64,000 bases of DNA from Chloroflexota bacterium (GCA_013112685.1 JABFGC010000001.1:558001-622000), one strand, 5' to 3'. Positions 53,040 through 62,463 are shown, numbered from the stretch's first letter. The notes: a model not told the origin generated them from the letters alone. Made by a program: numbers and translations.

Positions 53040-53179
53040 GTAGGGGCGACCCGTCAGGGTTTAACCAAAACTTTATTCAGCAATGGTAGGGTCGCCCTTG
53101 TTTTTGAATTCACATCACATATGGGGCGACCCTCCCTTGGCGCACAGGATGACTAATTGCGCGGACGGGTCGCCCCTAC
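53040..53179. mobile_element. MITE-like palindromic element, about 140 bp
   Basis: Perfect 16-bp terminal inverted repeats GTAGGGGCGACCCGTC (53040-53055) and GACGGGTCGCCCCTAC (53164-53179). A second nested pair of GTAGGGTCGCCC and GGGGCGACCCT lies inside. No coding capacity. Fills the space between the cupin and MFS genes. Confidence 0.7.
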
Positions 53180-53182
53180 GGT

Positions 53183-54428
53183 TTAATTTTCCTCCGGCGG
53201 CTTGACCATGCGAAATTCGCGCCACAACAGCAAATCATAAACGATTTTCAGCCCGCCGGAAATGAAGAACGGCGCGCTGAACAAAAAGGGAATGCTAAAG
53301 AAGAATCCCGTCAGCGCGGGGGAAAGGGATGCGCCGACCGAACGCGCAATCGCGGTCACGCCCGAGGCGGCAGACCGCTCGTCTGGAGCCACAACAGCCA
53401 TCGTGTAGGATTGACGCGTGGGTACGTCCATTTGAGAGATGCTGAAGCGCAGGAGCAGGAGTCCGATGGCGAGGGGCAGGGTCGGCATCAGCGGGACGAG
53501 AATCAGCAGGATGTTGGACGGGATGTGGGTGAAGACCATCGTATTGATCAAGCCGATCTTTTTGGCAAGCCGCACCGCCAGAAGCGCCGAGACGCCCGCC
53601 AGGATGTTTGCGCCAAAGAAGATGCTGCCGAGGATGCCGGAATCCACGCCGAACCGAACGTGGAACCAATAGGCGATCATGCTCTGCACGATCAGCCCGC
53701 CCGCGAAGGCATCGAGCGCAAAGAACGCGCTCAGTTTGAAAACGACGTTCCGCGAGCGGTGCAAGCCCAAAACCTTTTTCGCGTCGTTGTTCTCATGCGA
53801 CGCTTCGATGGCGGGGGAGACCCGCAAAAATAGAATCGCGATCAGCAGACCGCCGAGCGCATATCCTGTCAGGATGAAGCGATAGGATTCCAACGCCGAC
53901 CAGCCCTGCGATTGAAGCCACTGCGCCAGCCAGCCGCCTGCCAGCGCGCCAAACGCGGAGGAGAACGACCCGCCCAGGTTGTACCAGGCGAAGAGTTTTG
54001 TGCGCGATTGGTCGGAGACGAGTTGGGTCAGCCCCGCCTGCTCGACAGCAAGGAAGGGACCCGATCTCCTTGTCGTTCGGGCTGATGACACCAATGATGG
54101 CCGCCGCCGCAAGCACGATGACGTTTTTTGTCAGCACAAAAACGATGCCCGCCCCAAGCATCAGCAATGCTCCGATAAGCAGGGTGCGTTTGCGTCCAAA
54201 ACCGTCCGCGTGGGTGGTGAGCCAAAGCGTGATGATCGCGTCTCCCGCGAGAGTGAGGGTGAAGAGCAAACCGACTTGTTTTTCGGTCAACCCGGCTTCG
54301 GTCAGATACAACGCAAGGATCACCGCGAGGAATCCGTAACAGAACATGCGGATGATGCGCGTGGCAAAGAGCAGGGAAATATCGGGTTTCTTCGACATGA
54401 GGGGCGCCTTGTTATTCGTTGAGTTCAT
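53183..54428 (-). CDS. MFS transporter (one frameshift)
   Basis: Starts at 54428 (MNSTNNKAPLMSKKPD), or possibly at the internal ATG 54398. An extra G near 54063 breaks the frame between ISPNDKEIG and PFLAVEQAGLTQ. Corrected length is 414 residues with 12 helices; LTTHADGFGRKRTLLIGALL is the MFS signature between helices 2 and 3. Overlaps the PadR gene by 17 bp, so the regulator probably controls this efflux-like carrier. Substrate unknown. Confidence 0.85.
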
Positions 54429-54732
54429 TCATCAGGATGCGGACGCGGTTCATCGCTTCGGCGAGAGCCTGCCTGCCCGTTTCGGTGAGGTTGTAGTATT
54501 TTCGGACTTTCCCGTTGACCGTTTTTTTGTTTGCCCAAAGGAAGCCATCCCGCTCCAGACCATGCAGGATGGGGTAGAGCGTGCCGGGACTCAGGCGGTA
54601 GCCATGCCGGTCCAGTTCACGGATCATCTCCAGCCCGAAGACCGGCTCCACCGAAGCGTGATAGAGAATGTGCAGGCGGATAAACCCCAGAAAGAAATTC
54701 CTGGTTATTTTATCGTTTTTCGTTATCGTCAT
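54412..54732 (-). CDS. PadR-family transcriptional regulator
   Basis: 106 residues. Winged-helix region: FFLGFIRLHILYHASVEPVF, GLEMIRELDRHGYRLSPGTL, YPILHGLERDGFLWANKK, then VRKYYNLTETGRQAL. The motif GTLYPILHGLERDG is the PadR hallmark. Usually represses the adjoining transporter until a toxic ligand binds. Its own mRNA appears leaderless. Confidence 0.92.
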   Translation of the reverse strand: MTITKNDKITRNFFLGFIRLHILYHASVEPVFGLEMIRELDRHGYRLSPGTLYPILHGLERDGFLWANKKTVNGKVRKYYNLTETGRQALAEAMNRVRILMNELNE

Positions 54733-54738
54733 TCGATA

Positions 54739-54766
54739 ATGATAACACCGATATTTATTTTGTCAA
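54739..54766 (-). promoter_or_regulatory. promoter of the padR-MFS operon
   Basis: On the minus strand TTGACA (54761-54766) and TATCAT (54739-54744) are 16 bp apart. The -10 ends 6 nt before the ATG, so the transcript would be leaderless. The ATCG/CGAT half-sites around it could bind PadR. Confidence 0.65.
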
Positions 54767-54801
54767 ACTCAAAAAAACCGTTTCGCGGTTTTGCATCCAT
54801 T

Positions 54802-54823
54802 TTCCCCTGAAAAATCAGGGGAA
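54802..54823. repeat. short inverted repeat upstream of the lipoprotein gene
   Basis: TTCCCCTGA and TCAGGGGAA with a 4-bp A-rich loop. It could be a regulatory hairpin; the remaining bases to 54939 show no clear promoter. Confidence 0.35.
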
Positions 54824-54939
54824 GATTCCTCTAACGTCAAAGCCCGAAGTTCCATAAACTAAGGCTGGACATATGAAAAAATCATGAGAGCCTTTTTGAA
54901 TCGTCTCTCGAAATCCAAACCTTGAAGAGGAGTTTCACT

Positions 54940-56106
54940 ATGAAGAAAGCGACATTTGTTTTATCCCTCATCGTGCTGGCGTCCCTGATCCTTTCCGCCT
55001 GCGGCACACCCGCCACGGAAGCCCCCGTTGTGGAAGAACCGGCTGCGACCGAGGTCCAAACCGAAGAACCGACCGCTGAACCTGAACCCGCCTGGGAAGG
55101 TCCCAAGGGCGCTTTGGTTGCCTACCCTGTAGATGCTGCCCCGACACTCGATGGCGTAGCGGATGATGCCGTCTGGGCGGATGCCGAAGCCATAGAAATC
55201 GAAGTGCAGAATGGCTTCAACAATTTCGAAACCACCGCCGAACTCAAGGCTGTGTACACCGAAGATACCGTTTACTTCGTGTTGACCTACGAAGACCCAA
55301 CAGAATCATGGTTCCGCTCGCCCTGGCAGAAACAGGAAGACGGCACATGGAAACAGATTAAAGACCCGGATGACAAAGGCGGCGATAACAACACAGTTTA
55401 CGAAGACAAGTTCGCCATGATCTGGAACATCGATAACAGCATCACGAACTTCAACGAAAAAGGCTGTGCGGGAGCTTGTCATGATGGCGAAAATCCCGAT
55501 GTAAAGCCTTACGGCAACAAGTACAACGAAAATGAAGGCGAGTTGGGCGACATCTGGCACTGGAAATCCGTCCGCAACCTGAACCAGGTCGACGACCAGT
55601 ACCTTGACTCGACCCGCTTCGATGCTGAAAAAGCCAAGGAAGCCGGGCGCAAGAGCGACGCGAAAGACTCCGGCGGCTATGCCGATAACTTCGCCTCCAT
55701 GCCCGATCCTGCCGATGCCTCGAAGACCGTTCCTGACAAATCCAAACCCGGTTTCACCTCCCCGAATATTGATATGACCACCGGTTTCCCGGGCTTCATC
55801 CTCGACAGCGAGAAAGTCGCCATCACACAGGAAGAACTCGACGCGCTCCCGGTTGGCTCTTACATCCCCGGCATCGTCAAGTCTGAAATCATCGGCGACC
55901 GCGGCAACATCTCTGCCGGATGGAAATACGCAGACGGCAAGTGGACCATCGAATTCAGCCGCGCCCTCGTCACCGGCTCCGAGACCGACGTGCAGTTCGA
56001 TGACCTGACCGCCCAATACTTCTTCGGTCTCGCCATCTTCGAAAATGCGCAGGTCCGCCATGCCTTCCAGTACGGCGTCTCCAGCATGGTCTTCATGCCC
56101 CGCTAA
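54940..56106 (+). CDS. ethylbenzene-dehydrogenase-related heme-binding lipoprotein
   Basis: 388 residues from ATG 54940 (GAGGAG upstream). Signal and lipobox ASLILSACGTP give the lipidated Cys near residue 21, then a Glu/Thr/Pro linker. The body resembles the EB_dh domain: APTLDGVADDAVWADAEAIE, ELKAVYTEDTVYFVLTYEDP and GWKYADGKWTIEFSRALVTG. It also contains ACHDGE within GCAGACHDGE, that is a CxxxCH pattern that could attach heme c. Likely an outer-surface redox or binding protein; no molybdoenzyme partner is adjacent. Confidence 0.82.
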   Translation: MKKATFVLSLIVLASLILSACGTPATEAPVVEEPAATEVQTEEPTAEPEPAWEGPKGALVAYPVDAAPTLDGVADDAVWADAEAIEIEVQNGFNNFETTAELKAVYTEDTVYFVLTYEDPTESWFRSPWQKQEDGTWKQIKDPDDKGGDNNTVYEDKFAMIWNIDNSITNFNEKGCAGACHDGENPDVKPYGNKYNENEGELGDIWHWKSVRNLNQVDDQYLDSTRFDAEKAKEAGRKSDAKDSGGYADNFASMPDPADASKTVPDKSKPGFTSPNIDMTTGFPGFILDSEKVAITQEELDALPVGSYIPGIVKSEIIGDRGNISAGWKYADGKWTIEFSRALVTGSETDVQFDDLTAQYFFGLAIFENAQVRHAFQYGVSSMVFMPR

Positions 56107-56134
56107 AAAGTAACATTCTTTCTCCTTATGAAAA

Positions 56135-56169
56135 GTAGCGCAAGATGGCATCTTGCGCTACTCATTTTT
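56135..56169 (+). terminator. terminator of the lipoprotein gene
   Basis: GTAGCGCAAGAT and ATCTTGCGCTAC form a perfect stem followed by TCATTTTTT. Its tail touches the stop codon of the convergent response regulator. Confidence 0.88.
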
Positions 56170-56831
56170 TATTCCCTCCCCATCCGCTCGAACAAATGAT
56201 GTTCGAAGGCATACGCCGCCAGTTCGATGCGGTTGTTTAGGTGCAGTTTCTCGAACATATTGCTTACATAATTGCCCACCGTCTTTTCGCTCAAATTCAA
56301 CAGCGACGCGATCTCGGCGTTGGTCCTTCCCTTTGCGAGATGCGTCAACACATCCATTTCCCGATCGGTCAGGTCGCGGAAGGCATCCTCCTGAGCCTTT
56401 CTCTCCACCTCACGGACCCGACTCAACAGGCGCGCCGTGGTCGAAGGATCGAGCAGCGCTTCGCCCCTCGCCGCCGCCTGGATCGCGCGAATCAGTTCTT
56501 CGTTCCCGACTTGCTTGAGCACATATCCAACCGCCCCCGCGCTGATGGCGCGCATCACCAATTCGTCGTCCGCAAAGGAAGTGAGCATCACCACTTTCGC
56601 CTTCGGAAATTTCGCCGTGACCTGGCGCGTGGCTTCAATGCCGCCTTCACCCGGCAGGCGAATATCCATCAATACCACATCGGGCGAGAGGGCTTCGGTT
56701 TGACGCACGGCTTCGGCGGCAGTGCTGGCTTCGCCCACCACTTCCATATCGGGCTGGTCATTGAGCAGGGTCCTCAATCCCAGGCGGACAATATCATGGT
56801 CGTCCACTAAAAGAATGCGGGTTTTTGCCAT
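56169..56831 (-). CDS. NarL/LuxR-type response regulator
   Basis: 220 residues. Receiver domain: ILLVDDHDIVRLGL, phospho-acceptor VVLMDIRLPGEGG, VVMLTSFADDE, GYVLKQVGNEE. C-terminal helix-turn-helix: LTDREMDVLTHLAKGRTNAE, then IASLLNLSEKTVGNYVSNMF. It starts directly after the stop of the kinase gene and forms a cognate pair. Confidence 0.95.
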   Translation of the reverse strand: MAKTRILLVDDHDIVRLGLRTLLNDQPDMEVVGEASTAAEAVRQTEALSPDVVLMDIRLPGEGGIEATRQVTAKFPKAKVVMLTSFADDELVMRAISAGAVGYVLKQVGNEELIRAIQAAARGEALLDPSTTARLLSRVREVERKAQEDAFRDLTDREMDVLTHLAKGRTNAEIASLLNLSEKTVGNYVSNMFEKLHLNNRIELAAYAFEHHLFERMGRE

Positions 56832-58227
56832 TTAATCCTTCCAGGGAATCTCAAGGGTTACGAGCAAGCCTTTGTTGTTATTGAACTCGATTTTACCGTT
56901 GAGAAGGCGCGCGCGGTCGCGCATGTTTCGCAAGCCATACCCGTCCGTGAAACCGGATGGAAGCCCGATGCCGTCGTCCTGAATTTGGATGTGGAACGCC
57001 TCGCCCCTGTCTTCGGCTTGGATACTCACCATCTGGGCTTTTGCGTGGCGGACGGCGTTTGCCATCGCCTCGTTGACGATTGCCAGCAAATGTCCCGTGC
57101 GCCTGTCGGACATGGCTTTCCCTTCGGGCAGGTCGGTTTCAACTGACACTTTCACCATCGAATTGTAATTGGGGTTCCGGGCGATTTCGCCTAGAAGAAG
57201 AGCGAGGGGTTTGCCGGGCACTTGCGTGTGGGCGTGCAGTTCGGCAAGGTTCCGGCGCAGGTCAAGGATCGCGTCGCTGATCACGCTCACAGCGCGTTTG
57301 AGGCGTTTGCCCACTTCGCTTTCGGGTTGGGCAATCCATTCCGCAGATTCGACCAGCAGTCCCGCCGTATACACTTTCTGGATCGCGCCGTCGTGCAGGT
57401 CGCGGGCGAGGCGTTCGTGCTCGGCGTTGATGATCTGCTGTTGCTCCAGGTGCTCGATGCGCCGTTCGGTTTCGAGGTCGAAGATTTCCAATGCGCGGAT
57501 GATGGTGAAGGCGATGACCGCGCCCACCAGCGAGCGAAAGATCAGCGGAGGTATGCCAACCCAGCCGGTAAACGTTTCCACATTCAAAACATTGCCGGGA
57601 AAGAACCCGACAGGAGGAACAATCAGCCCGCCAACGAGCGCATAGATTCCCAGGGATATTCCGGCGGCTTGAAACATCTGCACGATCATCGGCACATTCA
57701 ACGGCTTGATACGCTGGTACGTATGCGCGCGCAGGCCGTACGCGGCGAGCAAACTGCCGGGAAAACCGATGAGATAACGCGCCAGGGCATTGGAGTTCCT
57801 GCGCCATTCCGGGTCGTCGAATTCGCCGGGGAACATCCCAAACACGAGGATCGCCCAAAAAAGAAAAACCGCGACGGTACACCAATGGAATCCAATCCCC
57901 CTTTTGGACGAAGGATGCACCGCTACACCGAACTGCAACAGACAGGCGAAGGAGACCGCCAGCAGAACCTTGTGGACAAAATACAACATTTTCATGCTGG
58001 CGGCGCCCAGATATTCCGCCTGGATGGGAATGAACAGGTCGCCCCATTCGTAGAACCCGTGCGCGATGCCAAACGCCGCCAGCCAGCGCAGGTGCGCGCG
58101 CCAGGTCGAGCCGCGACGAACGGCGGGTTTGCAGGACGATAGCAAAGCCGAGCAGGAAGAAGACCAGCCCGTAAACGAAAAGGATGATCTCGCGGTTGAT
58201 TCGGAAGAACTCTGTAAGCACAATCAT
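56832..58227 (-). CDS. membrane sensor histidine kinase, HisKA_3 type (one frameshift)
   Basis: Starts at 58227 (MIVLTEFFRINREIILFVYG). An extra G near 58106 breaks the frame after SSRLDLAR; corrected length is 464 residues. About seven membrane helices cover residues 10-240. HisKA_3 has the phospho-acceptor His in ERLARDLHDGAIQKVY. The ATPase domain has NEAMANAVRHAKA, DDGIGLP and GYGLRNMRDRARLL. Pairs with the NarL-type regulator downstream. Signal unknown. Confidence 0.9.
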
Positions 58228-58245
58228 TGCTGCTTTGCCTCTTTG

Positions 58246-59427
58246 TCACCAGTCAAACAAGACGCCGTTCACAAAAATCCCCGCCAAGCCGGAGAGCAGG
58301 ACGACCCATGCCACCGTCCATTTGGATTTGGAGAGAAAAAGCGCAGCGAGGGCAAGGGAAAAGATGGCGGCAGGGACAAGCCCGGTGACGGTCTCGCTCA
58401 AAATACGGACGGCAGTGGCGGAGATCAAGCCGACCACGCCCGCGGTCACGCCGTCGAGGAAGGCATGCAGGGACGTGTTCCCGACGAGGCGTTCGAGGTA
58501 GTCGTGCCCGATCATGGTAAAGGAAAATGCCGGGGCAAACACTCCGAAGGTCATGGCGATTGCGCCCCATCCGCCGCCGCCGACGTAACCGACAAAGGTG
58601 GAAAAAATGATCAACGGCGCGGGCAGGAGACCCGAAAGCGCAAGCCCGTCCAAAAACTGCGCGTTGGTCATCCAGCCTCCCGCTTCGACGGCGTCATGCC
58701 GGATGAAGGGGATGGAGGTGTATGCGCCGCCGAACGTCAACAGCCGGCGCGCAAGCCTGAGATGAACAGGGAAAGGAGCGTCGTCCCGGCTTGGGCGTTC
58801 GCAGAAGGCAGGGTTTCGGCGGGAGAAACGGCAAAGGCGTGGTAAACGATCAGGGAGGGCGGAGACAACCGTCAGCGCGGAGGCGAGGCGGGTTTGTCCT
58901 CTTTTGACGAGCGCGAACACAGATCCCGCCGCCAGGAGGATCAGAAAAAAGTTCACTCCAAAGAACTGGGCAATGCCGGAAACAACCGCGATGACCAACA
59001 GCCATCTGTCGTTTGCCAGGGCGTGACCGCCAATGCGGTGCACCGCGCGGACGATGAGCGCGGCGACGGCGGGCTGCATTCCGAGAAACACGGATTGGAA
59101 AACGGGCGAGTTGATGCCGTACGCGACGTAAAACCATGAAAGCGCAAACATCAGCAAAAAGCCGGGGAGCATGAAGCCCAGCCCGGCAAGGAACGCGCCG
59201 ATGCGCCCGCGCGCGATCATCCCGAAATACACGCATAACTCGTGCGCTTCGGGACCGGGCAATGCCTGGTACACCGCCAGCACGCGGTTGAACCGTTCTG
59301 GCGTGATCCATTTTTCCTCTTCGACGAGTTCCTGCCGGATCATTGCGATCTGCGCGACGGGTCCGCCCCAGGCGAGAAAGCCGAAGCGCAAAAAACGCAG
59401 AAAGAGTTGGAGGAGGGAGATGGACAT
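58246..59427 (-). CDS. chrA: chromate transporter family protein ChrA (two compensating indels)
   Basis: 393 residues as read. Both halves have the ChrA repeat: FLRFGFLAWGGPVAQIAMIR, ALPGPEAHELCVYFG and LLTFGGAYTSIPFIRHDAV, LALSGLLPAPLIIFSTFVGY. Between about 58858 (+1) and 58755 (-1) the open frame is garbled; the neighbouring frame gives a sensible linker (LIVYHAFAVSPAETLPSANA). The family exports chromate or related anions in exchange; some members do other jobs. Two-domain long-chain type. Confidence 0.88.
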   Translation of the reverse strand: MSISLLQLFLRFLRFGFLAWGGPVAQIAMIRQELVEEEKWITPERFNRVLAVYQALPGPEAHELCVYFGMIARGRIGAFLAGLGFMLPGFLLMFALSWFYVAYGINSPVFQSVFLGMQPAVAALIVRAVHRIGGHALANDRWLLVIAVVSGIAQFFGVNFFLILLAAGSVFALVKRGQTRLASALTVVSALPDRLPRLCRFSRRNPAFCERPSRDDAPFPVHLRLARRLLTFGGAYTSIPFIRHDAVEAGGWMTNAQFLDGLALSGLLPAPLIIFSTFVGYVGGGGWGAIAMTFGVFAPAFSFTMIGHDYLERLVGNTSLHAFLDGVTAGVVGLISATAVRILSETVTGLVPAAIFSLALAALFLSKSKWTVAWVVLLSGLAGIFVNGVLFDW

Positions 59428-59458
59428 GAGAGATGGAAAGTGAAGCGGAAGGCGTATT

Positions 59459-59863
59459 TCAGGTTTGGGTTAATTCGGCTAAGAGGCAATGCAAGTTTTT
59501 GACGATCGCATCGCGTGCGGCTTGGTAGTTTTCGCTGACCGGCGGCACATCCTCCCAGCGTTCGATCACGGCTGCCTGGTGGTATTCCTCCGGCAAATCA
59601 CAAAACGAAATGATCCTGCGGGCGGAACCTGCTTCTTCCGGCGCCAATTTCCGCGGCTTTGTTTCTGCGGGAGTCAAGCCGTCCTTCTGAAGTCCGATGA
59701 CGGTCTTCGGAGATAACTCTTCGTCGGGCTGTGTGCCGCGCGCGACCGCCATGAGGTCCAGTCCCTTTTCACGAGCGAGGCTGTTGAAATACGCGGCGGC
59801 GATGACGCTCTTTGCCGCGCCGTGCTCACAGACAAATACAATCGTCCCAATCTCAGTCATCAT
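59459..59863 (-). CDS. ArsC/low-molecular-weight phosphatase-like protein
   Basis: 134 residues. The P-loop-like segment is IVFVCEHGAAKSVIAAAYFN, in the place of the CX5R loop of arsenate reductases and tyrosine phosphatases, but a Lys stands where Arg is expected. IISFCDLPEEYHQAAVIERW and VSENYQAARDAIVKNL follow. Catalysis is uncertain because of that substitution. Its start overlaps the helicase gene. Confidence 0.72.
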   Translation of the reverse strand: MMTEIGTIVFVCEHGAAKSVIAAAYFNSLAREKGLDLMAVARGTQPDEELSPKTVIGLQKDGLTPAETKPRKLAPEEAGSARRIISFCDLPEEYHQAAVIERWEDVPPVSENYQAARDAIVKNLHCLLAELTQT

Positions 59864-62463
59864 TTCGGGTCAACTCCTTTAAGATCGCCAGCGTCTCCGC
59901 TTTGCCGCCGTATCCGTTCTCGCCGCCGGGTCCCACACACGAAGGACAACCGTCTTCACAGGCGCACCCGCTCACCAGTTCATGCGCGCGGCGGATCAAT
60001 TCATCGTGCAGTTCGAATAATTTCTGGCTGAAGCCGATCCCCGCCGGGACGAGGTCGTAGAGGACGATGGACGGTTGACCGTTGACCGCGGCCCAGGCAG
60101 GCTCGGAATAAATTCCCAGGTCGCCCGCGTCGCACATCAAAAACAACGGCGCGAGATTGCCCAGCACGAATCCCAACCCGGCGAGTCCGGCTGCGGATGC
60201 GCACGTTCTGCTCCACTTTGCGGTGGCAGCCCTGACAAAGTGTGATGAGATTCTCCAAACGGTTCGCCTGCTCGCGGTTGACGACGCCGTTTTGGATGAA
60301 GGCACGGAACGGGATTTTGTGATGCACGTCATGCTCGCGCGTGGTCTCCGGCGCGCCGCACACCTGACATTTGAACTGGTCTCGTTTTCTGACAGCGGCT
60401 CTAATCTGAGGCCATCCGGGTCCGTAGTCGTTCGGGTCGTTGCTCCACACCCCGGCGTCGCGCAGGTTCCTGAGCGCCGCTTCGGAGAGCGTCAGCCAGT
60501 AGCCCGTTGTCTGTAATTCGGAGGGCGGCATGTCCAGCGGCTCCAGCCCCAGGTTTTCGTTGGTAAACCAGCGCAGTTTTTTGAAACCGACGACTTGTGT
60601 GATGACCTGGATTTCGCCATAGCCTTTCCCGCCGGCCTTTCCCTCACCCCCGCCTCCTCTCCCAGCGGGAGAGGGGAGATCTGCTTGAGCATTTACAGAC
60701 GTAATCTGAATCTCCGATTGCTGCTGCGCCTCGGTGTAATAATCCAAGCCGACCGGCACGAGATGGGCAATGCGGTTTTCGAGATCGAGTTCCTGCACGA
60801 AATACTGCTGCGCTTCGTGCATGTAAATCGCGCCGGCGTGTACCATCCATGACGCCGATTCGCCGTCCACGGTGCCTACCGTCAACGGTCTGCCGTCCTC
60901 GGTCACGGTTTGCAGCACCACGCTTTGCGGCGATGCCGAACGCAGGGAAATGTTCGCGGCGGGATAGGCGTCCTGCATCCAGTAATATTTTTCGTTGGAA
61001 AAATGCGCCTCGTGATTGGAGAGCAGAAAATCGAGATATTCCTCGATCACCCCCCACGACAAAGATCCAAACGATTCTCCCCGCTGGAACGGCAGTTCGA
61101 ACATGGCGCAGCGCAGGTGTTCCAGCAAAATTAGCAGGTGATTCGGGTTGACCAGCGCCATCTCCGGCGAACGCTCGAAGAAATATTCGGGATGGTGCGC
61201 GAGGAACTGGTCGAGCGGATTCGGCGACGCAACGAGAATCGAAACGGCGGGCGAATCTCCACGCCCGGCGCGCCCGGCCTGCTGGCGCGCGCTGGCAATC
61301 GTGCCGGGATAGCCCACCATGAGCGCCGCGCCCAAGCCGCCGATGTCAATGCCAAGTTCGAGCGCGTTCGTGGCGACGACGGTTTTGACGCTCCCATCCC
61401 TCAGTCCTTGTTCGATTTCTCTTCGTTGGTGAGGGAGGTAGCCGGAGCGATAGCCCCTTATTTGAGAACTAGAGATTAGAGAATTGGAGATTTGAGACTG
61501 GAGATTGATGAGGAGGATTTCCACGCTCCGGCGGGTTCGGGCAAAAACGACGGACTGAACATCGTGTGAAAGCAGGTGATTCGTCAGCCGCACGCTTTCG
61601 AGCAGGCTGCTCTTCCGCAAGCCCAGCGCCGCGTCGGTGACCGGCGGGTTGTAGATGATGAAGTGACGCTCGCCGCGCAAGGAGCCGTCGTTGTCAATCA
61701 ACGCAACGGGTTCTTCGATCAGCGCTTCGGCGAGTTCCTTTGGGTTGCCGATGGTGGCGGAAGCCAGAATGAATTGTGGCTTGCTCCCGTAAAAATCCGC
61801 TATGCGCTTGAGCCTGCGGATGACGTTGGCGACGTGCGAGCCGAAGACTCCACGATAAGTGTGCGCTTCGTCAATGACGACGAATTTCAGGTTCGAGAAG
61901 AAGTCGCTCCAGTTGGCGTGATGCGGCAGGATACCCGTGTGCAGCATATCGGGGTTGGATAAAACGATGCGGGCGTTCCTGCGGATGGAGGGGCGGTCTT
62001 TCTGGGGGGTGTCGCCGTCGTAGATGCCAGTGATCAGTGACCAGTGATCAGTGATCGGTGACCAGTCATCAGTGATCAGTGTGCGCAAAACTGATAACTG
62101 ATCACTGATGACCGATAACTGATCTTGTGCAAGCGCCTTCGTAGGAAATAAATACAACGCCCTTGCCTGCGGGTCTTCGAGCATCTTTGCTAAAACAGGC
62201 AGGTTGTAGGCGAGGGTCTTTCCGCTGGCGGTGCCGGTGGCAAGGATGAGGTTGCGCCCGGCGCGGGCGTGCGTCCATGCCGTCACTTGGTGGGAGTAGA
62301 GCAGGGAAATCTTTCGGGTGGATAAGGCTTCTCGAAGCGGAACAGGCAGATCGTCTGGAAAGGGATGCGTCTGCGCGGGGCGGGGAGGAGACGTCCGCCA
62401 GGCAAAAATATTCGGGGCGGTGTCGGCATCCCGCTTCCAAAAATCCAAAAGAGAGGAAAGCAT
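59853..62463 (-). CDS. MrfA/YprA-type DEAD/DEAH helicase with an HNH nuclease module (one frameshift)
   Basis: About 869 residues after removing one extra C near 60197. Helicase motifs: LATGTASGKTLAYNLPV (Walker A), VVIDEAHTYRGVFG (DEAH), ILASATIGNP, TNALELGIDIGGL and QQAGRAGRG. After the second RecA domain comes an HNH module (about residues 685-755): FKCQVCGAPETTREHDVHHK, then LENLITLCQGCHRKVEQ. The C-terminus matches DUF1998/MrfA zinc-binding regions: LGNLAPLFLMCDAGDLGIYS and GCACEDGCPSCV. Three repeat-type insertions are in frame (60641-60676, 61462-61508, 62032-62126). MrfA relatives act in repair of DNA crosslinks; combination with HNH implies cleavage activity. Confidence 0.85.
60641..60676. 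repeat. CCCTCACCC/CTCTCCC-GGGAGAGG repeat inside the helicase gene
   Basis: Matches the reverse complement of the intergenic element at 10246-10277. It adds the residues DLPSPAGRGGGGEGKAG in frame. Confidence 0.7.
61462..61508. repeat. GAGATT-type degenerate tandem repeat inside the helicase gene
   Basis: Units such as GAGATTAGAGAATTGGAGAT and GAGACTGGAGATT, coding LQSQISNSLISSSQI in frame. Confidence 0.6.
62032..62126. repeat. GATCAGTGATCAGT tandem repeat inside the helicase gene
   Basis: About nine units of CAGTGATCAGTGACC form and inverted AACTGATCACTGAT, coding VISDQLSVLRTLITDDWSPI and more in frame. TAACTGATCACTGAT also occurs just before the ABC-F start codon (39242-39256). Confidence 0.75.

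Noticed and set aside
62032..62126. Possible CRISPR array from repeated GATCAGTGATC units
   Set aside because: Units are contiguous and degenerate, with no unique spacers, and the stretch is coding in frame.
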